The notes below the pieces were generated by a model. That model worked only from the letters and a program-made list of their open reading frames with translations, was not told where the DNA came from and made no database searches. Below, in pieces: positions 1-8,598 of a stretch of DNA of 64,000 nt (position 1 is the stretch's first letter; each line of letters begins with the position of its first letter). The DNA comes from Marinobacter goseongensis (GTDB taxonomy: Bacteria > Pseudomonadota > Gammaproteobacteria > Pseudomonadales > Oleiphilaceae), in assembly GCF_023156235.1 (NCBI RefSeq), contig NZ_JAKZAI010000003.1, positions 331,472 to 395,471 of the forward strand, read 5' to 3'. A program made the position numbers and the translations under genes.

Positions 1-873
1 TACCGCATCGCCGGTCACCAGACCGATGGCATTGTTCTGTTGCGCGATGGCCGAGGCCGCCTTGAGCATCTGACGTTTGAGCACCACGCCCCAATGGCGG
101 TGATTGACGCTGCGCATGATTTCCGCCACTACCCCCTCGAACGGCACGGAAACGAATTTTGCACCGTGGGATGAACCGTAGCGGGACCAGAGGTAATGCA
201 CCACCTGCCGCACGCCCACCTCATGGGCGGTGCCGCCAAGATTGAAAAACAGGAAGTGGCTGCGCAAACCGCGGCGCATCATCAGGTAGGCCGCAACCGA
301 GGAATCATAACCACCGGACACCAGTGTCATCACCGTTTCCACGCTACCGAACGGGTAGCCACCCAGGCCACGGTGGCGGCGATGGGCAATGTGAAAATGA
401 TCATCCTGCACCTCGATGCGCACTTCCACCTCGGGCGATCTCAGGTCCACGCCCCTCGGGCGGGCGCGCTGCGTCAGTGCCCCACCCACTTCCCGCTCCA
501 GATCAATGGAGCGGAAATCCTGATCACCATGGCGCCGCACCCGTACCGCAAAGGTTTTGCCCCGAAGTCGTTCGCCAAAGGCAGCAACAGCCTTCTCCGC
601 AACATCGTCCATACTGACAAACGGGAACACGCCGATTTCCTGAATGGTGGAAATGCCCGGAATCCGCAGTAGTTCGTCGATCACCAGCCCCGACAGGCCG
701 CGGCCTTCCGGCACGGCCACATCAACACGGTCCCAGCTGCCATCCACACGGATGTCGGCGTCCAGGCGGGCGAGAATCTTGCGGATGTTCTGACGCAGGT
801 AACGCATCTGCTGTCGACGAACGGGCTTACTTTTGATGGCAACTTCAGGAGCGGGGCGAATCAGCAGCTTCAT
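1..873 (-). CDS. thiI: tRNA 4-thiouridine synthase ThiI (partial, N-terminal 291 codons)
   Basis: ThiI activates U8 of tRNA by adenylation and passes on persulfide sulfur to make s4U; it can also feed thiamine thiazole synthesis. The frame starts at the ATG read from 873 and runs off the left edge, so the C-terminal part, including any rhodanese domain, is outside the window. Residues 1-60 look like the N-terminal ferredoxin-like region (MKLLIRPAPEVAIKSK), followed by a THUMP region. The PP-loop pyrophosphatase motif SGGYDSS lies near residue 185, and the last visible residues, LVTGDA, match the conserved LVTGEALGQ region of ThiI. It is divergent from ppnN across a 160-bp spacer. The family assignment is secure; the domain ending is unknown. 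Confidence 0.93.
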   Translation of the reverse strand, partial: MKLLIRPAPEVAIKSKPVRRQQMRYLRQNIRKILARLDADIRVDGSWDRVDVAVPEGRGLSGLVIDELLRIPGISTIQEIGVFPFVSMDDVAEKAVAAFGERLRGKTFAVRVRRHGDQDFRSIDLEREVGGALTQRARPRGVDLRSPEVEVRIEVQDDHFHIAHRRHRGLGGYPFGSVETVMTLVSGGYDSSVAAYLMMRRGLRSHFLFFNLGGTAHEVGVRQVVHYLWSRYGSSHGAKFVSVPFEGVVAEIMRSVNHRHWGVVLKRQMLKAASAIAQQNNAIGLVTGDAV

Positions 874-1033
874 AAATCGGAATCAGGTCGGGTGGCGTAT
901 TGATCGGAATGGGCTTAGTCTAACGTTTTTGGCGGGGGCCTTAAAATCAGGCATTGCCGAAACAAGATTAAAACCGGCCCGAGCGCCCGCCCCTGCATTC
1001 ATCCCTGTATAACGTTCAGGAGTTTTACCGTAG

Positions 1034-2416
1034 ATGACCGAAGCGACCATCAATGCCCTGGTATCTCCCGAGGGCAGTCTTGAAATTCTTTCCAACCACG
1101 AAGTCAATCGACTGAAAGACAAAAGCGAGGGTGGTCTCTACCGGTTGTTCCGCCAGTGTGCCCTGGCGGTGCTGAACACCGGGGTTGAAACCGACGACTG
1201 CAAAACACTGATGGAAGCCCACGCCGACTTTGATGTGCGCCTCGTGCCCCAGCCGCGCGGGCTGAAACTGGAGCTGGTGAACGCCCCTGCCCACGCCTTT
1301 GTGGACGGTGAGATGCTTCGGGCGATCCGGGAGCACCTGTTCTCGGTGTTGCGAGACATCATCTATTCGTACTCGATTCCCCAGTCCGCCGCGGGCTTCC
1401 GCCGCGACGATCCGGAGGATATCACCAACCTGATCTTCCACATCCTTCGCAACGCCCGGGTACTCCAGGCCGGCCGGCAGCCGGATCTGGTGGTGTGCTG
1501 GGGTGGACACTCCATCAATCAGCGGGAATATCAGTACAGCAAGGAAGTGGGCCACCAGCTCGGGCTGCGGGGCCTGAGCATCTGCACGGGTTGCGGCCCC
1601 GGGGCCATGAAGGGCCCGATGAAAGGCGCCACCATTGGCCATGCCAAACAACGGGTGAAAAACGGGCGCTACATCGGCCTGACAGAGCCCGGCATTATTG
1701 GTGCCGAAGCGCCCAACCCCATCGTCAACGAGCTGGTAATCCTGCCGGACATCGAGAAACGTCTGGAGGCGTTCGTGCGCACCGGGCACGGGGTCATCGT
1801 GTTCCCCGGTGGCGTGGGCACGGCGGAAGAAATCCTGTACCTGCTTGGCATCCTGTTGCACCCGGACAACGCGGACCTGCCCTTCCCGGTGGTGTTTACC
1901 GGGCAACAGGAAAACGCCGAATACTTTGAGATGATCGACAGTTTCATCCGCAACGCCCTGGGTGACGAAGCCGCCAGCAAATACGACATCATCATTGATG
2001 ACCCGGACCGGGTCGCCCAGACCATGAAACAGGGCATGAAAGAGGTGGAAACCTTCCGCCGCGCCATGCAGGACGCCTACTACTTCAACTGGATGCTGAA
2101 AATCGATCCGGTCTTCCAACTGCCGTTCGAGCCCGACCACGACAACATGCGTGCACTGGAGCTGCACCGCGACCAGCCGGTGCACATGATCGCGGCCAAC
2201 CTGCGCAAGGCATTCAGCGGAATCGTTGCGGGCAACGTGAAAGAAAATGGCATTCGCCAGGTGCAGGAGAGAGGACCGTTCGAGATTGCCGGCGACCCCA
2301 GCCTGATCAGACCCCTGGAGGCGATGCTGGAACAGTTTGTGGCCCAGGACCGGATGAAGCTGCCCGGTTCCAGCGCCTACAAACCCAGTTACCGGATTGT
2401 CAGCGGGGCGGCCTGA
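1034..2416 (+). CDS. ppnN: pyrimidine/purine nucleotide 5'-monophosphate nucleosidase PpnN (YgdH)
   Basis: PpnN hydrolyses nucleoside 5'-monophosphates to free base and ribose 5-phosphate, and in E. coli it is a (p)ppGpp target. The 460-residue length fits the family (about 454 in E. coli). The Rossmann LOG/lysine-decarboxylase-like core is visible: a GGHSIN segment near residue 157, CTGCGPGAMKGPMKGA near 185-200, and the signature PGGVGTAEE near residue 258. Flanking N- and C-terminal segments are present as in full-length PpnN rather than the short LOG proteins. The ATG start follows a weak purine-rich stretch (cgttcagga). It is a single gene, convergent with the cytochrome c gene 44 bp downstream. 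Confidence 0.95.
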   Translation: MTEATINALVSPEGSLEILSNHEVNRLKDKSEGGLYRLFRQCALAVLNTGVETDDCKTLMEAHADFDVRLVPQPRGLKLELVNAPAHAFVDGEMLRAIREHLFSVLRDIIYSYSIPQSAAGFRRDDPEDITNLIFHILRNARVLQAGRQPDLVVCWGGHSINQREYQYSKEVGHQLGLRGLSICTGCGPGAMKGPMKGATIGHAKQRVKNGRYIGLTEPGIIGAEAPNPIVNELVILPDIEKRLEAFVRTGHGVIVFPGGVGTAEEILYLLGILLHPDNADLPFPVVFTGQQENAEYFEMIDSFIRNALGDEAASKYDIIIDDPDRVAQTMKQGMKEVETFRRAMQDAYYFNWMLKIDPVFQLPFEPDHDNMRALELHRDQPVHMIAANLRKAFSGIVAGNVKENGIRQVQERGPFEIAGDPSLIRPLEAMLEQFVAQDRMKLPGSSAYKPSYRIVSGAA

Positions 2417-2460
2417 GCCGGCCCGACTGACCTCCGATGGCGAAAGGCATCAGAAGGTAA

Positions 2461-2793
2461 TTACTGACCGCCTGCAGGGAGGCTGGCGTAGTAGGCGGCG
2501 AGGTTGGCAATGTCGTCATCGCTCAGGGCCATGGCCTGACCCTGCATGATGGCAGCCTGACCACCGGAACGCTGTTTGTTCTTGTAGGCCTTCAGGGCTG
2601 AGATCAGGTACTGCTCATTCTGCCCCGCCAGATTTGGATAGCCCGGAATCGCAGCAATACCGTCTTTACCGTGACACGCGGCGCAAACTGCAGCCCTGGC
2701 CTTGCCCGCTTCCGCGTCGCCTGCCGCGGCTGCCGCAGGCATCAGGGCGCCAAGTGCAAACAACCCGGCAATGGTATAGTGTTTCAAACTCAT
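2461..2793 (-). CDS. small periplasmic c-type cytochrome (cytochrome c5/c553-like)
   Basis: This encodes a 110-residue single-haem cytochrome c, an electron carrier in the periplasm. A hydrophobic signal peptide occupies residues 1-24, ending in an alanine run before GDAEAGK. The haem attachment motif CAACH is at residues 37-41, and an axial methionine probably lies in the MQGQAMAL segment near residues 83-90. The frame extends upstream without a stop, but the ATG at 2793 is followed directly by the signal peptide, so it is taken as the start. There is no neighbour in an obvious operon. The partner oxidase or reductase cannot be told from the sequence. Confidence 0.9.
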   Translation of the reverse strand: MSLKHYTIAGLFALGALMPAAAAAGDAEAGKARAAVCAACHGKDGIAAIPGYPNLAGQNEQYLISALKAYKNKQRSGGQAAIMQGQAMALSDDDIANLAAYYASLPAGGQ

Positions 2794-2925
2794 TGGTTTT
2801 ACCCTCTCATCGTTATGGTTGTCGGCATCCGACAACCACGTGCCAGACATCGAACAGCTTGAACTTATAGCACAGTGCCCTGGAACCTTAAATGCATTAT
2901 CCCAAGGCCATGCGGAGATCTGAAC

Positions 2926-4029
2926 ATGCCCATCAAGGTGCAAGAACTTGATTGCCTGGAAGGCCGGATCGGCCTGATCACTCTGGACTCGCCCGCCACC
3001 CTGAATGCGCTCTCTGTTGACATGATCATCGAAGCTCAGCGCACCCTGGACGCCTGGGCCGAGGATGACGGCATTGCGCTGGTGGTTCTGCAAGGTGCCG
3101 GTGAACGCGCCTTCTGTGCAGGCGGCGACATCACGCAGTTATACGATGGGATCATCAACGCCGATGAGTCTGCTCCGGCAGCGGATTTCTTTACCCGGGA
3201 GTACCGGCTCGACTACAGCCTTCACCGGTTCCCGAAACCGGTGGTGGGGATTGGCCACGGGGTCATCATGGGCGGGGGTCTGGGACTGCTCACCGGCTGC
3301 CGGTACCGACTGATCACCCCGGAGATAACCATGGCCATGCCGGAAGTTGCCATCGGCCTGTTTCCCGATGTCGGCGCCAGCTGGTTTCTGAACCGTCTGC
3401 CGGGGCGCCTCGGTCTGTTCATGGGATTGACCGGCTGCCGCCTCAATGCCTCGGATGCTATCAGGGTAGGTCTGGCGGACATGGCCATCGGTCCCGAAGA
3501 CCGCAGCAGCCTGCTTGATCGCCTGCAAAGCGAGCGTTGGACCGACGGTCCCGCGGCCACCGATAACCGCCTGTTTCGCCTGCTCAATCAGCTGAATGCC
3601 GTGGATTATCGCGCGCTCGAGACTAGCAAACTGGCCGCCCATGAACAGGATATCGCCAGGCTGAGTGCCGGCGACGACTTGCCAGCAATCGTGGATCGCC
3701 TGATTTCCGCTGACATCAGCAGCGACTGGTGGCAGGCGGCGGTGCACAACCTTCGAACCGGCTGTCCGTTATCCATGTGGCTGGTGTGGACCCAGTTGAA
3801 ACGGGCACAGCAGATGTCGCTCAAGGACGTGTTCCGCATGGAGCTGGCCATGGCCACTGAGTGCACTCGCCGGGCGGACCTGCCCGAAGGCATCCGTGCC
3901 CGCCTGATCGACCGTGACCAGGCGCCCCGATGGTCGTTCACAGCACTCGACCAGGTACCCCAGGCTGTGATCGATGCCCACTTCCTGCCGGAATGGGACG
4001 ACGAGACGGATCCAATGCAGCTCGATTGA
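2926..4029 (+). CDS. enoyl-CoA hydratase/isomerase family protein, 3-hydroxyisobutyryl-CoA hydrolase-like
   Basis: This is a crotonase-fold enzyme of 367 residues. The oxyanion-hole segment AFCAGGDIT is near residues 62-70 and [12 protein letters not shown] near 111-122. The segment [15 protein letters not shown] near 138-152 is typical of 3-hydroxyisobutyryl-CoA hydrolase (HIBCH), which acts in valine catabolism, rather than of simple enoyl-CoA hydratases (about 260 residues). The long C-terminal region with [12 protein letters not shown] also fits HIBCH. The start chosen is the ATG at 2926, preceded by cggag; an upstream in-frame ATG at 2875 lacks a ribosome site. No other valine-pathway genes are adjacent, so the substrate remains inferred. 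The overall family is secure. Confidence 0.82.
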   Translation: MPIKVQELDCLEGRIGLITLDSPATLNALSVDMIIEAQRTLDAWAEDDGIALVVLQGAGERAFCAGGDITQLYDGIINADESAPAADFFTREYRLDYSLHRFPKPVVGIGHGVIMGGGLGLLTGCRYRLITPEITMAMPEVAIGLFPDVGASWFLNRLPGRLGLFMGLTGCRLNASDAIRVGLADMAIGPEDRSSLLDRLQSERWTDGPAATDNRLFRLLNQLNAVDYRALETSKLAAHEQDIARLSAGDDLPAIVDRLISADISSDWWQAAVHNLRTGCPLSMWLVWTQLKRAQQMSLKDVFRMELAMATECTRRADLPEGIRARLIDRDQAPRWSFTALDQVPQAVIDAHFLPEWDDETDPMQLD

Positions 4030-4047
4030 GCTGCACGCCGCGGCAAT

Positions 4048-4752
4048 CTAGAGCTCGGCGCCCGCCTGAATCAACAACATTTCCAGGTCCCGATTGCCAT
4101 TGCCTCTGGCCACCTCCAGCGCGGTCACGCCTTGCTCGGAACGAAAATTCACGTCAGCCCCCGCCGCCAAGAGCATTTCCGCGGTCAGCATGTCGCCGCT
4201 GTCGACGATGTGCATCAACAGCGAACGGCCATTCTGGCTGACATTCACATTGGCGCCGGCCGCCAGCAGCACTTTCACAACGGACAGGTGGCCGTTCTGA
4301 GCGGCGCGAATCACCGGTGTTGAACCGGCTGCATCCGCTGCGTTCACTTGTGCACCCGCCGACAGCAGCAACTGCACCAGCCGACGGCTGCCCTGCCCGG
4401 CCGCCACCATCAGCGCGGTTTCGCCATCACCCGTGCTCAGGTCCGGATTCGCCCCCTCCGACAACAGGTACCAGGCAATGCGATCCTGCTGTCGCCTCAC
4501 CGCCACCATCAACGGCGTGCCGGCTTCTGTGACCGTGTTCAGGGAGGCGCCGTCAGCGGCCAGGGACTTGACCCGATCCAGCTCACCGGCACGAATGGCG
4601 GCCACCATCGGGGTGTTTGCAGCAGATGCCTCGCGGGACGCCAGATTGGCAGGCTGATCAGCAGGGGAGGCACAACCACTGACAAGCAGGCTGAGCAGAA
4701 GCAGAAGCAGAATGAACGGATGAGCACGGATGGTGCCGGTTCCCTTGGCCAT
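4048..4752 (-). CDS. ankyrin-repeat lipoprotein
   Basis: This is a 234-residue protein with a long hydrophobic signal (about residues 13-26) and a lipobox VSGC, predicting lipidation of Cys27 and attachment to the inner or outer membrane. From about residue 45 it is built of five to six ankyrin repeats, recognisable by recurring GETALMVAAGQG, GSTPVIRAAQNGH and LLAAGADVN units. Ankyrin repeats bind proteins; the partner is not evident here. The gene lies 69 bp downstream of tmcA on the same strand and may be cotranscribed with it. It converges on the HIBCH-like gene with only 18 bp between them. No enzymatic motif is present. Confidence 0.88.
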   Translation of the reverse strand: MAKGTGTIRAHPFILLLLLLSLLVSGCASPADQPANLASREASAANTPMVAAIRAGELDRVKSLAADGASLNTVTEAGTPLMVAVRRQQDRIAWYLLSEGANPDLSTGDGETALMVAAGQGSRRLVQLLLSAGAQVNAADAAGSTPVIRAAQNGHLSVVKVLLAAGANVNVSQNGRSLLMHIVDSGDMLTAEMLLAAGADVNFRSEQGVTALEVARGNGNRDLEMLLIQAGAEL

Positions 4753-4821
4753 GATGAGGTCTCTGTTGGTGTTTTTTGACCGTATTCTGCGCAGGTCCGG
4801 GCGGGAATTAAATCGAGCGGG

Positions 4822-6969
4822 TCACAAGTTGCGGGCATGGGCCAGCACAGTGCCCGCCATGCGACGCAGTCGCTGTTCTCCGTCCCGGGCGCCAAGGCAC
4901 ACCCCGGCACTTTGCAGCTCCGGCCACGACCAGCCCTGAACCACACGGCGAATCCACAGCTGAGCATCCTCATGCCCCCCGAGGACCTCCGATGTCGCCT
5001 GACCCAGACTGACCTTACGCAGCACCGGCACCATCAGCTCGAAACCACGGTGGCCACTGGCAAAGCTGTCCAGGTCTCGACAATCCTCGGCGCTCAGGTG
5101 CTGCTTCGCCGCCAGCTCCGCGGTCAACAGACCAATCAGGGCCGGTTCCGTATCCCGCCAGTACAGGGGAACCAGTGCCAGCCAGTGTTCCGCCAGCCGC
5201 TGACGAATGCGGTGTAACAGGTTCTCGCCGCGAGCCGACACACCGCGCAGCATCTGAATCGGGTATTCACCGGTGCTGGTTTCCCGGGTCATGCCCGGGC
5301 GCGCCAGCGCCAGGCCCGACCGCTGCCAGAAACGGATCAACGGTTCATTACCGCCAAAACTGGTGCCCAGGCCGTCATATTGCTTGCTGGCGGCGTATGC
5401 GCACGCGGTGTCTACCAGCTGCTGACCGTATCCGCGAGAGCGGCAATGCTCGCTGACGGCCACCCGCACCACCCGCAACCAGGTGCAACAGGCCGCCTCG
5501 GGAAAGCCGCTGTGATTGGCCAGCGACTGAGCCAGAAGGTGCCCGCGCACGCGCCGCTCACCCCGCATGACCTGTTCCGCCAGCGTGGGTTCCAACCCGC
5601 CTTCTTTCGATGCCCAGAGCACACCGGCAAGCTGACCGCCCACTGTGAGCCGCCAGCTGACCGCATCGGGATCATCGAGCCACTGGCGCAGGTCGGCCGG
5701 GGTTGTGCGGTAATGGGCGTTGACCAACAGGCCAAACGCCTCTGCCCGCTCCTGTTCGCTGGCCCGCGCCGGTGCCCAGGGTGCAATCGTCACCTCACCA
5801 TCGGTGGGCACCGTGGCCGGCGCATCGGCGTGCAGCAGAAACAGCTCGGAAATCAGCGGCTCCAGAGGATCGGTGTCGGACCAGCGGATGGGTGTTTGCA
5901 GGGTGACCTGGCGCCACTGCGGCGTGCGGGCATCCAGCACCTGGCGAAAACGGATCGCGAAGCCGCGGCCCGAGCCCTCGTAACCGTGCACAGTGGATGC
6001 AAACACCACCCGCGGCCAGCCGCCCAGAATCTGTGTCAGCCGTTCGGTCGGCAGCGCTGCCGCCTCGTCCACCAGCACCAGCTCCGCCATCGGCGCCCGG
6101 GCCAGTAACTGGTCAGGCGGCAGGTAAGTCAGGCAGCCACCATCCGCCAATCGCAGCTCGCCCGTCGATCGCAGTTCAGCGACATGCTCGCCCGCCGCCA
6201 GGCGAGCATGCCGAAACACCGTATCCGCAGCCTCGGCGGATGGCGCGGTCACCACCACATGCCGGCGCCCCTGCTGAAGCAACCGGACCGCCGCGATCCC
6301 GAGCGCCGCCGACTTACCCCGGCCCCGGTCCGCGGTGATCACCAGCGGGCGTCGGCGACGCCCCTGCCCGGTGCGGACGATGGCCTCGACAACCCGGTGC
6401 TGGTCGGCCGTTTCGGCGATGGCGAATGGCTGCGACGGACGCGCCAGCCGCGGCAGCACCGCGCGCTCTCCCTGTGCCGGATTGACCCGGATCACCGACG
6501 GGGACGCGGCCAGAACAGCCGACAGCCTCGCGGCAAACGGATGATGATCGAGGCCGTCAAGGCCGGTTCTGGCGTAATCGGGATCCTCAAAGGTGGCCCA
6601 CTGGGTCAGCGGAGGCATCAGCCAGAACAGCAGCCCCCCGGCCTTGAGGGTGCCGGCCAGTGCCGCCAGACCGTCGGGAGGATTGCCGTGCCAGCCGTCC
6701 CAGACCACCACGTCCAGCTCGCGCCCCAACCATTGGCGGGCTTGTCCGGGCGGCAAACCCGTCAGCCGCGAATCAGGCGAGTCGTCCGCCGCGCCAGTCC
6801 AGACACCGCGTTCCATGGCCAGGGTCGGCACCTGTTGCCGCAGCCAGTCAAGGGCACTGGCCGGCTCACCTTCCACCAACACGAGGCGGCGCTCACCCAG
6901 CGCTGCCAGTTGTTGCTGCAGCCGACGCCAGGGAGCTACGTCGGTTTCTTGTGGGGCGCTGGGCGTCAT
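4822..6969 (-). CDS. tmcA: tRNA(Met) cytidine acetyltransferase TmcA
   Basis: TmcA makes N4-acetylcytidine at the wobble base of elongator tRNA-Met, using acetyl-CoA and ATP. The 715 residues show the full architecture. An N-terminal DUF1726 region is followed by a RecD-like helicase module with Walker A DRGRGKSAA near residue 213 and Walker B VLVDEAAALP near 296. A GNAT acetyltransferase domain follows, with the acetyl-CoA loop RSRGYGQQL near 510 and GTSFGGNEPLIRFWQRSG, and then a C-terminal tRNA-binding tail. The start ATG overlaps the stop of the upstream DUF2237 gene (TGATG on the minus strand), so the two are likely translationally coupled. No key residue seems missing. Confidence 0.95.
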   Translation of the reverse strand: MTPSAPQETDVAPWRRLQQQLAALGERRLVLVEGEPASALDWLRQQVPTLAMERGVWTGAADDSPDSRLTGLPPGQARQWLGRELDVVVWDGWHGNPPDGLAALAGTLKAGGLLFWLMPPLTQWATFEDPDYARTGLDGLDHHPFAARLSAVLAASPSVIRVNPAQGERAVLPRLARPSQPFAIAETADQHRVVEAIVRTGQGRRRRPLVITADRGRGKSAALGIAAVRLLQQGRRHVVVTAPSAEAADTVFRHARLAAGEHVAELRSTGELRLADGGCLTYLPPDQLLARAPMAELVLVDEAAALPTERLTQILGGWPRVVFASTVHGYEGSGRGFAIRFRQVLDARTPQWRQVTLQTPIRWSDTDPLEPLISELFLLHADAPATVPTDGEVTIAPWAPARASEQERAEAFGLLVNAHYRTTPADLRQWLDDPDAVSWRLTVGGQLAGVLWASKEGGLEPTLAEQVMRGERRVRGHLLAQSLANHSGFPEAACCTWLRVVRVAVSEHCRSRGYGQQLVDTACAYAASKQYDGLGTSFGGNEPLIRFWQRSGLALARPGMTRETSTGEYPIQMLRGVSARGENLLHRIRQRLAEHWLALVPLYWRDTEPALIGLLTAELAAKQHLSAEDCRDLDSFASGHRGFELMVPVLRKVSLGQATSEVLGGHEDAQLWIRRVVQGWSWPELQSAGVCLGARDGEQRLRRMAGTVLAHARNL

Positions 6970-7346
6970 CAGCTGAGATCGGTTCCATGAACTTTCAGGC
7001 TATCCAGGGCACAATGTTCCAGTGCCGCCCGATGGGTGGCCCGCAACCGCACCCGGGGCGCGCAGCCGGCATCGAATGCCTCCTGCCAGCGGGCAGCGCA
7101 CAGGCACCAACTGTCCCCGGCTCTGAGGCCGGGGAAGCCAAATTCCGGTCTGGGGGTGCTGAGATCGTTGCCACGGGCCTTGGAGAACGCGAGGAACTCA
7201 TCGGTGACCACGGCACATACGGTGTGGGCGCCAAAGTCGTCGGGACCGGTGTTGCAACAGCCATCCCGGTAAAAACCGGTGACCGGATCGTTGCCACAGG
7301 TTTCCAGTGTTTCACCGAGTACGTTAACGGATTCCTCAGACTGCAT
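6969..7346 (-). CDS. DUF2237 family protein
   Basis: This is a 125-residue soluble protein with the pattern of the DUF2237 family: TGFYRDGCCNTG near residues 23-34, a segment HTVCAVVTDEFLAFSKARGNDLSTP, and GLRAGDSWCLCAARWQEA. It has several conserved cysteines (Cys29, Cys30, Cys44 and the WCLC pair) that could bind metal or form disulfides, but the function of the family is unknown. It is the first gene of a two-gene unit with tmcA, overlapping its start by three bases. It is divergent from the QTMAN-like gene across a 79-bp spacer, which must hold both promoters. No signal peptide is seen. Confidence 0.85.
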   Translation of the reverse strand: MQSEESVNVLGETLETCGNDPVTGFYRDGCCNTGPDDFGAHTVCAVVTDEFLAFSKARGNDLSTPRPEFGFPGLRAGDSWCLCAARWQEAFDAGCAPRVRLRATHRAALEHCALDSLKVHGTDLS

Positions 7347-7425
7347 GGGTGTGTCCCTTTCTGCTGGTTAAATCGATATCGACTCATTACTATAACGAAT
7401 TGAACGCTTGACCCGCATCTCTCCT

Positions 7426-8556
7426 ATGGCAGATTCCCGCATCCCTGGTTCGGGAGACACTCCCCGAATCCTGCTCCTGTCCAGCTATGACGCCACCAGC
7501 CACCAACGCTGGCGCGAGCAACTGACGGCGTTGTTCCCGGGTTTTCACTGGCAGACGCTGGCGTTGCCCCCGCGTTTTTTCCGCTGGCGCATTCGCGGCA
7601 ATCCGCTGAGCTGGCTGAACGAACCGGCACTGAGTGAGCCCTGGGATCTGGTCATCGCCACCTCCATGGTCGATCTGGCCACATTACGCAGCATTCACCC
7701 CCAGTTGACCCGAACGCCCTGCCTGCTCTACATGCATGAAAACCAGTTTGCTTTTCCAGTGTCCGGAACCCAGGCATCCAGCGTCGACCCCCAGATGGTC
7801 AATCTTTACAGCGCCATCTCTGCCGATCTTGTGGTATTTAACAGCGACTGGAACCGGGACAGTTTTCTCGACGGTGTGCGAGCCTTGCTCGATAAAATGC
7901 CCGACGAGGTACCCGAGGGGCTGAGCGCCTGCCTGCGGGCGAAATCCCGGGTGATTCCGGTGCCGATCGAGGACCGTCTGTTCGCCGAGCAACCAAGTGA
8001 GGTGAACTGGGTCTGCCCCCACCTGCTGTGGAATCACCGCTGGGAATACGACAAGGGACCCGAGCGTTTGCTGAAGCTCCTGCAGGCGCTGAAGCAACGT
8101 GACCTGCCATTCCGGCTCAGCGTGGTGGGTGAACAGTTCCGCAACCATCCCCGCGCGTTTGACCAGATCCGGGATCAGTTCGGGGAGCGGATCACGCACT
8201 GGGGCTTTCTCGGCAGCCGCGGCGAGTATGATCAGCTGTTGCGCCAGGCAGACGTTGTGATCTCCACTGCTCTTCACGATTTCCAAGGGCTGTCGATGCT
8301 GGAAGCCATGGCCGCCGGGTGCGTGCCGCTGGCACCGGACCGGTTGGCGTATCGGGAGTATGTTCCTGCGCGCCATCGCTACGCCAGCCATGAACAGGAT
8401 GCAGACGCTGAGGCCGGCGCCGCGGCGGATTGTCTGGAACACCTCCGCCTGCACCGGGCTGCCGGGTGCCCACCAAACGCCTGGCGAGCGTCGGTACTGA
8501 CCGACGCCTACCAGGCCGTGTTTGACCGGATGCTGTACCCGGCCCGGACCGATTGA
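7426..8556 (+). CDS. glycosyltransferase of the GTDC1/QTMAN (DUF3524) family, putative tRNA-queuosine mannosyltransferase
   Basis: This 376-residue GT-B type glycosyltransferase has hallmarks of the family of human GTDC1/QTMAN, which mannosylates queuosine in tRNA-Asp. Visible motifs are an N-terminal ILLLSSYDATSH, YMHENQFAFPV near residue 103, ADLVVFNSDWNRDSF near 138, the family signature NHRWEYDKGPE near 203-213, and ADVVISTALHDFQGLSMLEA near 280, equivalent to the nucleotide-sugar E-x7-E region. The ATG at 7426 was chosen over an in-frame TTG at 7408 because the residues between show no conserved feature. That bacterial members modify queuosine is inferred from homology; another acceptor is possible. 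Nearby thiI and tmcA make a tRNA role plausible. Confidence 0.85.
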   Translation: MADSRIPGSGDTPRILLLSSYDATSHQRWREQLTALFPGFHWQTLALPPRFFRWRIRGNPLSWLNEPALSEPWDLVIATSMVDLATLRSIHPQLTRTPCLLYMHENQFAFPVSGTQASSVDPQMVNLYSAISADLVVFNSDWNRDSFLDGVRALLDKMPDEVPEGLSACLRAKSRVIPVPIEDRLFAEQPSEVNWVCPHLLWNHRWEYDKGPERLLKLLQALKQRDLPFRLSVVGEQFRNHPRAFDQIRDQFGERITHWGFLGSRGEYDQLLRQADVVISTALHDFQGLSMLEAMAAGCVPLAPDRLAYREYVPARHRYASHEQDADAEAGAAADCLEHLRLHRAAGCPPNAWRASVLTDAYQAVFDRMLYPARTD

Positions 8557-8598
8557 TCACCCCAATTTATCCCAAATCCGGACAAAAAGGCCGGTACA

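Noticed and set aside
1025..2185. 386-codon minus-strand frame opposite ppnN
   Set aside because: Antisense shadow without domain similarity; ppnN is intact.
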